Origin: Morinoia aosen
Lineage: Eukaryota > Arthropoda > Malacostraca > Amphipoda > Talitridae
Direction: 5' to 3'
Length of the DNA stretch: 64,000 nt
Assembly (NCBI GenBank): GCA_030386875.1
Contig: CM059571.1
Span: 24,236,355-24,300,354 of the forward strand
Notes under the pieces: generated by a model
The model's database searches: none
The model's input: only the letters and a program-made list of their open reading frames with translations
Told to the model about the DNA's origin: nothing
Position numbers and translations under genes: made by a program
Shown here: piece after piece, positions 48,374 to 59,016 of the stretch
How the letters are laid out: every line of letters starts with the position of its first letter
Position numbering within the stretch: position 1 is the stretch's first letter

Positions 48374-48563
48374 AGATCCTAGTACTAGGGTTTGAGTGGT
48401 CTTTCGACCTCTCTCACCCCCTTCATTGGCCTGCTGCCTCTCGGGAAAATCATTACAGAGAAGGGAATCCCCAGTCCCCTCGCTCCGTCCACTATAGTCG
48501 CCTCTTACGACACGCAGCGGACCATGGTGGGAGAATTCTAACCCCCCCCCCAGGGGAAAAAAA
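48374..48563 (-). other. 5' leader of the RTE-like element
   Basis: Sequence upstream of the endonuclease start. The coding frame is open back to a TGA at 48,616-48,614, through and beyond the C-run (542-551 on the plus strand). No ATG occurs in that frame until 48,313, which lies inside the endonuclease domain. Translation may therefore start at a non-AUG codon (for example TTG at 48,373), or this copy has lost its start. The motif gtcgtaagaggcgac (48,510-48,496 on the minus strand) can form a 4-bp stem. Confidence 0.6.
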
Positions 48564-48616
48564 AGTAAAATATTTGAGAAAAACTGTACGCGCTGACTGG
48601 GCTTAGCTTCCGTTCA

Positions 48617-51600
48617 TTTAATGGCGGTTTTCTTTTTAATTTCAATACTTTCCAATTGTGTCTGTAGCTTGTTATATCTAGTTATTGCAAGGGCACTCCT
48701 AGAGTTTTCTGTGAAGTTGCGTTTGCGAGTCTCCTGAATGATCCCATTTACGTATTCCCTACCGAAGTTATTGCATCTTAAAATACTCTCCTTTTGTTGA
48801 ATATATTTCGCTCTTTTCATTGAGTTTGCTGAAAGTTGTTCAATTCAAAATCATTTTTAACAATTGAAATTTGAAGTCTCACTTTTTCAAACTGAGTGAA
48901 GGCGTAACAACTGCATGCTATCGGTGTTCCCTATCTTGCAGCGTATTCGCGAGTCGATCGCTCGATTTTTCGCACCGGCTCTGTTTTTCTGCGCTATCGC
49001 CGTAGATTTTTGGTCGTTACAACTTGAGAAACTGATCATTTACTCTCGTTCGTTTGTACCATTGATCATATATCGAATTTTCCATTATACAAACTTTTTT
49101 AACAGTGTTCCACCTTTTATTTCTCTTATTAAATTTTTCGAAATGCAGAGATAAATGAGAAATTGTTCGTCATTCACTTTCTTACATATTATTACAATAT
49201 TAACTAAGCTAACTTAAAATTTTTCGAGTAGATAACTTTTGTTGTTACAAAATTAGTTATCGTGTAAATCATGATAGAAGTGGAGAAAGTGAGAGTCACA
49301 ATTCCTCCTACAATTATTATCTCTATTCGTCATACTATCAGGTAGCAACCAGTAGAAAAATTACAGCTCGCCTGCGTTTGTCTTGACTTGGACTCATGAG
49401 AAAGTTGACAATCATCCGTGACACCAAATGCTTCACAGATATCGTGCAAACATATGATGCTGCTGTGCGAGTCTCCGGAGAGCTGAGAAATTATGCACTT
49501 GCTCCGGCGAAAGATTATGAGACGAGAAGAGTTTATGGATGGCATAAGTGGTTGTGACGAAGCACCTCCTAAGCAACTAAGTTAGCGTCAACAATGCAGG
49601 AAAACGCTTATTGGGGGGTCTAGTCAAGACTTGTGAGCTATCTTGTAGAATTAAAGGGGTGGTCCAGTTTTACGTTACCATATGTTTAATTCCTAGCATT
49701 ATGAATGAACAGAATAGTAATGATGATAATAATTTTATTGATTTAGAGAAATGCCGATTATGCATAAGTATATGTTACAATGTTCTGGAAAAGAAAATCT
49801 TGCGGATTGTTCACTCGTCGGCTTGGGTCAGAGTAAAATTGTTGGGTTCTTTAATGTGACAAGATTCTCATTTCAGGAACAACCTACTCTCTCGTTCACA
49901 GTGAGGCTAACCATGTAGAGCTAACCATGTAGAGTACGCCATTTTACCTAAACATAGTCAATTTGAACGTCATAGTCTGAGGATATTCCGGTCTTGCGCT
50001 GCAAAGCTTGTCGACTACCAACATTTTTACTCGATTCAGTGGCTTGGTGTTCAGTTGCATTGAACAATTCAGCTGCTTTGCTGTAGAATTCGTATCATGC
50101 AGCATTTTCTGTGAATAAATTGATATTTTTCTTCCTAGACCGCAGGAACACTTCATTGCTTCCTCAGCAGCCGTGTGTCTGCGGCGCCTGGTTGTCTCCA
50201 CAGCTGCGCGTGCGCTAGTTTACGCGACATGACCGAAGTCGCTGGCTTACGGAGACCCAAGCCACAGGCCTGGGACAGGCGATTTACTCTAAACATACCC
50301 TGGGACTAAACATACCCTACTCTGCTGCATTCTTCCATTTGACGAGCACGCTGCGCTCATTTGACGGCAAGTTCAACTTGTTACTTTAGCGGTTATTTAC
50401 GTAGAGTCAGGACTGGTCTGCCATTTCGAGTCAGACTGGTTTGCTAAGGTGTTGTTCTATAGGTCACCGAAATGCTAAGCTTTTCCTATGATGTAGAAAG
50501 GTATGGAAAACGAAAAGCAAAATCCATTTATTTCCGCGAGTTATAAATAATTACGAGAAAACCCTCCCATCCGAAGGTCCTTCTTCTTCTTGTTTTCGTA
50601 CTTGTCATGGCTGTTTGAACTGATAACATCACTTCTTGTATTCTAGAACGATCTCAAATCCTTCAGTTTTTAGTTTTGGCTCATTGCTCTTATGCGGATT
50701 TATGAGAATTTAATAATTCTTACCTAAAAAGGTTAATGGGCTTTCTAAGGATGACAAACTCATGCATCCTGAGTATTAGATTAGGAAAAGTCGGAGTTCT
50801 CTTGAAAGTATCCGAGACCTGCCAGAAGCTGCAATCTGCACCCCGCGGTTCGATTTCCATAGACGCCTCGTGTTGGGACGGCTCGTGTTGGCGTAATCAG
50901 GAGGAGCGAAGGCAGCCATGTCTACACTGAACCTCCGTATAAAGTCGCCATTTGAGGAAGTTTGTGTAGGATCATAAGAATATCACAGCAAGGAAGCGCT
51001 CCCTACAACATTTTTACTGCAAACAAAGGCGAGCCCGAATTGATTTGAATCTCATTTAATGCAACACCAATTCGAAACTGGTCAGGTTTTCTCATTTTGT
51101 TGCGAAAATCGCTTCTGATTTATGCAAAGACTCGCTCGATTGTAGACTGAGATACAGGAAATCGCGGGGCATGTTCTTCTCCGGGCTGATGACCTTTTTA
51201 ATGAGAGTCGCTAGTTGGGCTATATTTCGTACATGAAATGGTGACGCAGCTACTGACAGTTGCATACAAGCGGTAGAGACGACAAACGAAATTGTTACCA
51301 GATCTGTTCTATTCATTCAATTGGAAGGCTTTGGACGTGATTGATTTAGATTTTAGTCGGCCACTGATTTATTCGTACATTTTATGGACTATTTAATTTG
51401 ATCTTTCGAGCACAAATGACAGAGATTCTGGCCGCATACACTCCTCAGAAGTATTAAGCTTGTATTAACACGACCAAGGTTGTATGAATAAAATTTCTAC
51501 CAAATCAACCCGCTAGATGACTAACCTTGAAGGTGGTGGAAAAAGCTACTGTGTGTTGGCAGAAAATCGTTCTCAACGTCAGCTCTGTGCGATCACTTAC

Positions 51601-51774
51601 GTGATGATAGGAAATTGTAATCATCATAAGCAGTGTGAGAACACTGGGGTGCGTGGGGAATTTCTGTAAGATAGCTTGTTATTGCTGAAGAAATTGCCCT
51701 TAATGACAGGAAGTCAACAAAAAGTTTGCGCAGCCTATATCAAGTATCAATACTAGTGTTTGATGCTAAGTTCG
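48617..51774. other. anonymous sequence with two small tandem duplications
   Basis: No gene recognised. gctaaccatgtaga occurs twice in tandem at 49,906-49,934, and ctaaacataccct occurs twice at about 50,291-50,320. Open frames are 60-90 codons without motifs. Confidence 0.5.
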
Positions 51775-52085
51775 TAATTGTGATGCAGCATTGAGAGTTG
51801 ATTAAAATTAATTTGTCATATAGCAGTGTGTTGCATTTGTTGCGAAAGCTGCTTGTTATTACGCTGCAAGTAGCAGCATCGTTCGCAACTGCAAGTCGCT
51901 GTGTGATGCAAAAAAACGTGTTTGACAATGAGGAACAAGTTGCGATTTAGTCCAGTGAGAAGTTGCAGCATTTTGTGAAGTAGCAGCTGCTCACAACACG
52001 CAGCAAAATCAGTGCGTCGCAAAGCAACGTATCGCACCATATTTGAAGCTCCATATGCTGCACCGTGTTTCGTAAGCTGCAAGTT
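51775..52085. repeat. region dense in GTTGC/GCTGC/GCAAC words
   Basis: Words such as gctgcaagt, gttgcgaaagctgc, gcagcat and gcaac recur in both orientations about twenty times in 300 bases, far more than in the flanks. The texture resembles the subterminal repeats of a non-autonomous DNA transposon, or a highly degenerate short array. No clear terminal inverted repeat was found. The minus-strand frame 51,816-52,082 (88 codons, Leu/Gln/Cys-rich) looks like a by-product. Confidence 0.4.
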
Positions 52086-54210
52086 ACCAATCAGTACGTT
52101 GGATGATTTTAGAAGAAGAGCATGGTAAAAAGTAGTTTGCCGCGCAATGTGAAGGTGAATCGCGTTACAAAGTCAGAATTGCTTCCCACGACTCTCTGCA
52201 GTCTCTACATCAGAGGAATATATCAGAACAATCTCTTGTTGACTCGAAAAATATGAAAGGCGAGTGCAGGCCATTATTATTTGATGGCTTGGCTTTAATT
52301 GCCTGCATAGAGCTGCTTGTCTCTGGCCGGCATAATGTAAGAATCTTAATCTCCAAGTTTTTCTGCCGTATGCTCTTCCCGACTGGGTGGCGTTACGATT
52401 ATATCGCCGCTGTAGATAACTTTTAACATTTTAGGGAAGGTTGCGACGATCCGTTAGCCGCTGACTACTGCAACAAGCGTTCTGTTCGTTCTATAGGGCC
52501 ACTGTGGGGTGGCTTCTGTTCTTTTTCAGCATTCTTTTGCACTAGGAAAATTTGGACATAGTAGGCTTGTTTTTCGCGAAGGACGTGAACAATTTCACCC
52601 TAAGATTAATAATATTCGTATGAAAACGTACAAACATAGATTCACCCGTTTATTCAATTCGATACTGAAGCCTGGCAAGGTGCAGACAACAAATAAAACT
52701 GACAAGAGTATTTGCGATTCAACGAGAGGAAGTTTTTGCTATCTCGAACTTAAAATTCATCGTTCTGACAAATGGTTCTGTCAAGAACCTGAAGATTATT
52801 AATCTATCTGATTACTTTAACGTTGTAAATTTTCTATATTAATGAATATTTTAAGCTTCGACAACAAATTTACGCCCAAACTGAACTCTGTGATGATTCG
52901 ACGAGAAATAGAAATGAATTGATAGTTTAGTGTTACTCAGAATCTTACTCTCAAAACAGCTTTCATTTTACCAAGGCCTGAAATTCTATACCTGGCGATA
53001 TTAGCGAGTCTCCCGCTTACGTAACGTTAAAAAGGCAGCTTGAATCTTATATTTTTCGAATCATCGGACAAAAATAAATCATAAACATAATTACAAAAAC
53101 GAAACAAGAGCAAAGGAGCAAAACTTTCTGCAAACTCTACTCTTCACCAGAAATAATGTGCAAGTAGAACTCTAACTACAGATCTGAGGTCGTACAAACA
53201 ACTCTCTCTGAGGAAAGAAAAACATTAATACGAGCGTCAATTTTTTCCCTTAATTTGAAATCAACGCAGGTATCACATACGATCAACAATTTATTGTTTA
53301 TAAACATAATTCTGTTCAGCTTATTTCCATTCTTCACTTTACCATTTGTTCCTACCCTGATAGGCAACTATATAGTAGCCCCGTGCTTTGCGAGTAATGG
53401 GTCAACAATGCAACCAATGTTGGCAGTCAAAAATTAGGTTCATTTTGGACTGAGCTTGTAACAATGGGCAAAGATGTGGTAAAATAATCATCGCAATTTG
53501 TCAAATGATGTCATAAGCGACCTCTGACGAAGTAATTCCAGACATTGTGATCGAGATTCGTTTCATTTTGTTCCTAAGCTCTCAATACTCATTTAGCTTA
53601 AGCAAGCATCTCCGGTGGGAAATGACAATTTTCTCAGCTGGAACCGGGCACAGTTGCACCAAAGTTCGCAAACTCTCAAAAATACTGTAGCAAGAAAAAT
53701 ATTTGAGGTTGATTATAGTAATCATAAGGCTTTAACCGACCATCTCTTCCCTTACACACGGCTTAACTGGATTCGTAAATGTAGTCAACATGCTCCATGT
53801 TTAGCATAATTTTATGGCTTGCCTACGATGTCGAAAGAGGCGATAAGCTTCCTGAAAGTATACATCTTGTAATTAGCGTTTAGTTGCTCCTAATTCCCCT
53901 GTGCAATTAACAAACAAACCTAGTGCACTTGTGTATGTAGGACAGTTAAGACATGTTTCAGAAGCGTAGGGTTACTGTGAAACTTTTGTATGAGAGTGCA
54001 ACCTGAGTTAGTAAATATTGTTCAATGATAGCCTAAAAAATTGCACGTCTCATAATAGTGATTGGTTGATGTGCATTTAAAGTTCTTTCCATCGCTAAAG
54101 CATCTGCGCAATGAATTCAGGCAAGCATTCTACTAACGATAGTTCATTCCCCTCAGGAGGATACAGCTATTGAACCCGTAGGAATTAGCGCTCACAGGGG
54201 AACATGGGAG
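52086..54210. other. anonymous sequence
   Basis: No gene or repeat recognised. The 97-codon frame at 52,509-52,802 (plus) has a basic middle but no motif. Confidence 0.5.
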
Positions 54211-54223
54211 GTCTTTAGCTATA
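54211..54223. repeat. 13-bp target-site duplication, left copy
   Basis: gtctttagctata, identical to 54,745-54,757. The two copies exactly flank the inverted-repeat element. Confidence 0.85.
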
Positions 54224-54342
54224 AAAACTAAAATAACTCCATGATTGCATTATGCTTCTCAGCTTGAGAATAAAAAGCAAGGCGAAAATCGCTACACATA
54301 AAGTCATTTTTATTAAAAATGATCAAATAAAACTGAACGAAC

Positions 54343-54368
54343 GTTTCGGACTAACTGTCCATCTTCAG
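54343..54368 (-). ncRNA. hammerhead-like core, left arm
   Basis: On the minus strand: CUGAAGA (fits the CUGANGA hammerhead core), then U, stem GGAC-AGUUA-GUCC, then GAAAC. Core boxes and a 4-bp stem II are present, but one extra U interrupts the usual junction. I did not resolve stems I and III or the cleavage site. Hammerhead ribozymes are known in Penelope-like elements, so the context fits. Confidence 0.35.
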
Positions 54369-54654
54369 CAAGAAAAATTTCTGGAAAACGAAACCAAATA
54401 AGAGAAATTAAAGCACTTAAGTAGTATATATACAAAATCTAAACTTTGAAAATCATAAACAACGGTAAAAAAACAACAACAAACAACGCTTCATGTTGCC
54501 AATACGTAATTCAGTTTTTCCTTTATCTTTTTCATATTTTTTACCGTTTTTTTTACCGTTGTTTGTGTTTTTTCAAAGTTAGATTTTGTATGTATATACT
54601 ACTTTAGTGCCTTAATTTCCCTCATTTGGTTTCGTTTTACAGACATTTTTCTTG

Positions 54655-54680
54655 CTGAAGATGGACAGTTAGTCCAAAAC
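54655..54680 (+). ncRNA. hammerhead-like core, right arm (altered)
   Basis: The same block as in the left arm, but GAAAC has become AAAAC, which changes an essential core G. If the motif is a ribozyme, this arm should be inactive. Confidence 0.3.
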
Positions 54681-54744
54681 GTTCGTTCAGTTTTATTTGA
54701 TCACTTTTAATGAAAATGACTTTACGTGTAGCTATTTTCGCCTT

Positions 54745-54757
54745 GTCTTTAGCTATA
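54745..54757. repeat. 13-bp target-site duplication, right copy
   Basis: gtctttagctata, the partner of 54,211-54,223. Confidence 0.85.
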
Positions 54758-54769
54758 GTTTAGGAGGGC

Positions 54770-54990
54770 CTTCTTTTTGTTGATATATTATTGGTTTTTC
54801 TTTTATTACAGATCTTTTTTTTTAGGCTCACTGCTGTTCTTTTTACAGCCCCTGTTACTTTTTCCTTTGATTTTTATCTTGCTTCATAAATATATTTCTG
54901 ACTTAATTTTTCATATTCAACGGATTTTGTGTGGGAGTACACATGGTGCGTATAGATATCGTTCCCCTAACTCCATATTGCACGGTACCT
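54770..54990 (+). repeat. dispersed repeat, copy 2
   Basis: A diverged copy of the repeat at 24,990-25,200, in the same orientation. Shared blocks are ttctttttgttgata, ctgttctttttacagc and cttgcttcataaat. It continues with gtgggagtacacatgg and cgttcccctaact, which correspond to the gggaacatacc...gtccgctaa part of copy 1. It starts only about a dozen bases after the Penelope-type element, so the two may belong to one larger unit. Confidence 0.6.
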
Positions 54991-56511
54991 TCCTCCTTCC
55001 CCTCTTCAGAACATCTTTGTTGTGGTTAGGGAGAGTTGCGCTATTTATCTATTCTAATAAACGGATAATTTGGAATAGTTAAGTTATTGAGATACCAACA
55101 GTCCCGAGTTGGGGTGTTGACTCGCGAGTCTAATGTCACGCGTCCGAAGATGACATTTCTCCTTTGCTGTTGGTCAGCGAGGGCGGAGCTTTGATGCCTT
55201 CGCTGTTCCCTAATAGAAGTCATCGAAGAGCGGGATTAGGGGGAAAATATCATTTCAATATACTAACATTTAGAGCTTCCATCCCTAATATTGAGATACA
55301 GACTGCTGTATCCTGTGCATAGTAATTGAATCAGCTGAATCTCGAAGCATGAAACAGCACCCAACATTACGGAGCTCAATTGTGCTTTGCAACAGAGCTC
55401 TACAATTTTTGCGTTTGAGTTGGTAATTTAGATTTCTGGGCTGTAATTTGATATTTTCAGTGGTTTGAAAAGTGAATTCTAACTCTTTTTTTTCGTTTAC
55501 TAGCACGACGAACTAAGAAATTTGGTGCCATGCGTGGGAACAACTATAAAGGCTCATTGGCAGCTCTAGTTAATGGGAGCCGCTGCCCAATTAGTTGGGC
55601 AAATTTTTACTATCATTCGCTCTATGGGTAATTACTATAGACTAAGCTGAAGCCTATAATTTCGTGCAAGGGTAATAGCGGATTCTGGTCGTCTCATCTT
55701 GTTTTTCAGAGTAAGGTGCGTCACAGTTGTACGCGAGAGACTACCAAAAAGTGGAAACAGGGCAACAAAATAAAACTTGAGGACGCTCATCCTCTTTTTT
55801 TGTACTCTTTATTTTAGAGTTCTTCTCTACACAGTGAAGTGCATAACTGGTTGAAGAATCCTCCGTTATCTGGCCGTAAGATTCCATCGATGGGTCCAAA
55901 ACTGACAAACTGGTTGACGAAAGGTTTGTTTTTCAATATGCAACTGCTTCTTTGGTACAGCTCAAGTTAAGCATGTGGTTACTTTGGTTGATGGTCCGGA
56001 CGCTTCAAATGAGACGAATATCGGTCATTTTTTTCTGCTTGCGTAGTAGTTTAAAGTATAAAAAGCATAGCGAGTAGTTTATTTTCGAGGAATTTAACAG
56101 CTAAATGAGCATAAATTCCATAAATTGTTGAAGTCTGTTTTATGGTCGAATAAAGAGACGCGTGCACCACAGAGGCCCTTCTTCTCCCATATTTATATAC
56201 GCGTACATATGAACTGTGGTCTATTTTAGAAAGAGCTTCCGTCTTAATCACTCCGGTCTCCTAAGAAAAATCTGCAGGGAATCTCTCTCTTTACATTATC
56301 GTAATAATAATGAAAAATTATGGCAGATAAAATATAAATGAAGACAAAGTATGATTTACTTTTTGCAAAATTTACGCGGACATCATTCAGTAAATAATTT
56401 AGCTAATTTTCATTTTGTGCCTGTTTTTACGTTTTCCTTGATGTTTTGGTGGATGAATGTGACGATGAGAATTCTTAAACATATTTTGAGCGAAGAAAAC
56501 TTGAATTTAAA
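54991..56511. other. anonymous sequence
   Basis: No gene. A short palindrome, gcccaattagttgggc, lies near 55,586-55,601. The remaining frames are short and without motifs. Confidence 0.5.
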
Positions 56512-56580
56512 CATTAAATGTTTAAACATTAAACATTTAAACATTATGTGATAATGATAATAATAATAATTATAATAATG
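56512..56580. repeat. palindrome followed by (TAA)n-type microsatellite
   Basis: aatgtttaaacatt (a perfect 14-base palindrome), further taaacatt/aatgttta copies, and then about eight ATA/ATG triplets up to 56,580. Confidence 0.8.
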
Positions 56581-58789
56581 ATACATGTATAATTAGTTTT
56601 CAATTATTGTCCAGGTGACTAAGAATACTAACTTACGTTAAAGAGTTTATTTCTAAATTTGAGTCGAAAACGTTGTAAATTGATCGAAAGTGAAAAATAA
56701 AAGTTAACTACATGGGAATTACTTTACAACTGAAGCAATGAAAACGTGCAGTAAAAAATGGACAATTTAGATAGCGGATGACGATGATTCGATTGTAATA
56801 TCTAAAAAGTTGGTAATCTTACAATCAACCAAAAATCCTCTTTTTAATTTTCTTGTAACTCGAATTAGTTCTGGTATATCAGGTTTGTAGGAACGTTCAG
56901 CAGAGCTTCCTCTCTTACTGGTTGTGCAAGAAGCAGTTGTGTCCGATAATAGTGGACGAAAACGTTGTTTTTGTGCCTCGTCAATAGTCCAATACCGCTT
57001 AAATGGTCATCCAAATTTGTGCTTGCTTTCGTTTCTTGAAGGCACAATCCAGCGGAGTAGCGGTCAGTACAGGAGCTCTTTGTGGTTGCTGCGATTCTTC
57101 TCTCGCAAAACTGATGGAAATAACGGTTCATCACTGAAGTATAGATTTTTTGAGGATTTGTTGGCATGCGTGGGACGTGGCACACATTGAAGTGGATTCA
57201 TACTGGTGTAGTTCATTTTGTATAAAAAACTGAAGAGTAGATCGGGTTCTGACAGGACTGAGATAGCAACAGATGAGGTAGGGTGCTTGCTGCTTGTCTG
57301 AGCGGAAGATAGCTTTTGACGACTTCAACCAAATCGATCAGTCAAGCAGTGATTCATTTTTTATACGCTGTCGCTTTTCTAGGCACTATCGTTTTTTTGA
57401 ACGTTGTTCTGAATAGTTCCCCAAATAAAATAACGTCGACCCACGCAGCTTCACTCAAAAATCGTTCATCATTTTATAACAATCGCCCAAATAATGATGC
57501 TTTGTGACATCAGTGAAATAGTACAAAACAGTGAGATTATTACTTGCAAATGCAGAAGTCGTTGGATGCTACAAGTGAGACGTACTGCTTCATTGCGGAG
57601 AGCTGCTTGTCGTAAAACCGTGAAAGGAAGAGCGGAGATCCAAAGCGCGGGTCGTTTGGCATGTGCTGCTTAGCATGTAACTCGCGCCACTTCGCTCGGG
57701 GCCGAGCCATGCCCGCGTACCTATTACGTTGCCGCCGGCATGTTGAGGCGCTTTTAATGGAGGGTGTTGCATTTCGTTGAAATTCTTGGGAGCAATTTCA
57801 AATCCTATTGAGCAATGCGTTTCTCTTTAATAGTCAGCAATTAGGCCCACTGCTGCGTAAGTCCGCTCTGAAGACTTCCCAGCGATGCAAAGTGCCTACG
57901 AAAGTGAATAATAAAAGCTCACCTCTTGTATGAATTTGCTAGCGAAACGCTTAGGCTTCTCTCAATGGATAATGAAGACAGCGGACGATTTAATCATTCA
58001 TGAATAAGAAACGTTCGCTGACTACTGTATCGCTGAGCAGTTTGCGACCTGCACTGCTATGGAAGCTATGTTCTTAGCAGCCACGACAACATATTCAATT
58101 GGGTTTCCGGGCTCGAAATTAGGTACCAGGATTTCTGAGCGTCGCTTTATTGCTTGCTTGTAAAATTCAAATCTGAAACAAGAAGTGCTATTTTAAACGC
58201 TTAAGGCTGCAGATATATGCAGGACTATTTGTGAAACTTTGAGCAATGAATGGTTAATCAGAGTCCGCGTGAAAAAATTGGTGCATTGTTTTAAAACAGC
58301 CAGTCGCATGCTGAGTAATTACGAAAGAACTATTTTACGGGGCGAAGTTTCACTCATGGCGGGTTTGCGGCGGTGATGACATGAGCGGGAAATTAAAAAT
58401 TTGTACGCATATGCCTTCAAAAACCACAGTGCTGATACAGAATTGATATTAGATTTCATTTTAAGATCAGTCCTAATCGGGTTTATCACCATGTGCTCAT
58501 CATCGAGCCACAGCTCATCAAGTCTTAGAGTTCAGTGTCAAATAAGCGTTGGAAGCGAGTTCAACCCTGGAGTGGATTTATCCGAAAAATTTCATAGTGA
58601 AAGTTGTTTAGCTTCTTATCTGACGCATGATTTAACACTTGTTGAGTCTAGCTGGGCAACTATATATGAGTTTTTTAGGTAATTATTTTGCGAAATTCAT
58701 TCAGTTATTTACCCAAGTGAACGAGTTTTCTGTATTGCTCAGTATCCTGAGAAAAATGCTCTTTGGCCAGCGACCAGACACGACTGACT
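56581..58789. other. anonymous sequence
   Basis: No element recognised. Frames on both strands near 56,865-57,190 overlap (106 and 88 codons) and lack motifs. Confidence 0.5.
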
Positions 58790-59016
58790 TGGGTGCATGC
58801 TGCATGTTAACGCGAGAGGACACCACGCAGCGCGCAGAGGCGCAGGTTGCGGCGGTGTGGGTTTATGAGGAGCGCCGACCGTCGCCGCCTGAGTGCAGGC
58901 GGGCCGTCCTGCACGTGAACAAACGAGGGACGCGTGCCGCCCTGGGGCTGCGGAGGAGCGGTCGGGGATACGGGGTCGACATGCCAAACACGTGGGTGTG
59001 TGTGCGGCAGCTGTAG
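58790..59016. other. GC-rich patch with overlapping frames
   Basis: Strong local rise in GC and CpG (for example gaggcgcaggttgcggcggt near 58,840). Frames are open on both strands (58,639-59,016 plus, and 58,739-58,987, 58,807-59,265 and 58,863-59,186 minus). No motif is seen. It could be a promoter, an exon or an unrecognised repeat. Confidence 0.3.

Larger units (their letters stand above)
45155..48563 (-). mobile_element. RTE-like non-LTR retrotransposon, nearly full length
   Basis: One element on the minus strand: 5' leader (about 48,563-48,374), a coding frame (48,373-45,440), a 3' UTR (45,439-45,175) and a terminal (TATG)n tail. There is no poly(A). A single ORF with AP-type endonuclease followed by reverse transcriptase, and a short tandem-repeat tail, are the hallmarks of the RTE group; clade placement (RTE, RTE-X or Proto2-like) is uncertain. 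The ends are not exact. The 7-base word agtaaaa lies next to both edges (45,148-45,154 and 48,564-48,570) and may be the target-site duplication. Only two stop codons break the frame, so the insertion is young relative to the other elements here. Confidence 0.85.
54224..54744. mobile_element. Penelope-type inverted-repeat element
   Basis: The left arm (54,278-54,474) and right arm (54,548-54,744) are inverted copies of each other at roughly 85-90% identity, with a spacer of about 73 bases. A 54-base stretch precedes the left arm. Each arm carries a block of the form ctgaagatgg...cc.aaacgttcg, which I associate with the terminal repeats of Penelope-like retroelements. The flanking 13-bp direct repeats show that the whole unit was inserted as one piece. 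It encodes no protein, so it would be a non-autonomous inverted dimer of terminal sequence. The superfamily assignment is from recall. Confidence 0.65.

Noticed and set aside
46761..48606. Long plus-strand frames opposite the RTE ORF (for example 46,761-47,150, 47,799-48,395 and 48,193-48,606)
   Set aside because: They are antisense shadows of the retrotransposon coding frame; their Pro/Ser/His-rich translations have no motif.
50845..50857. B-box-like ggttcgatttcc
   Set aside because: No A-box or acceptor pairing upstream; not a tRNA.
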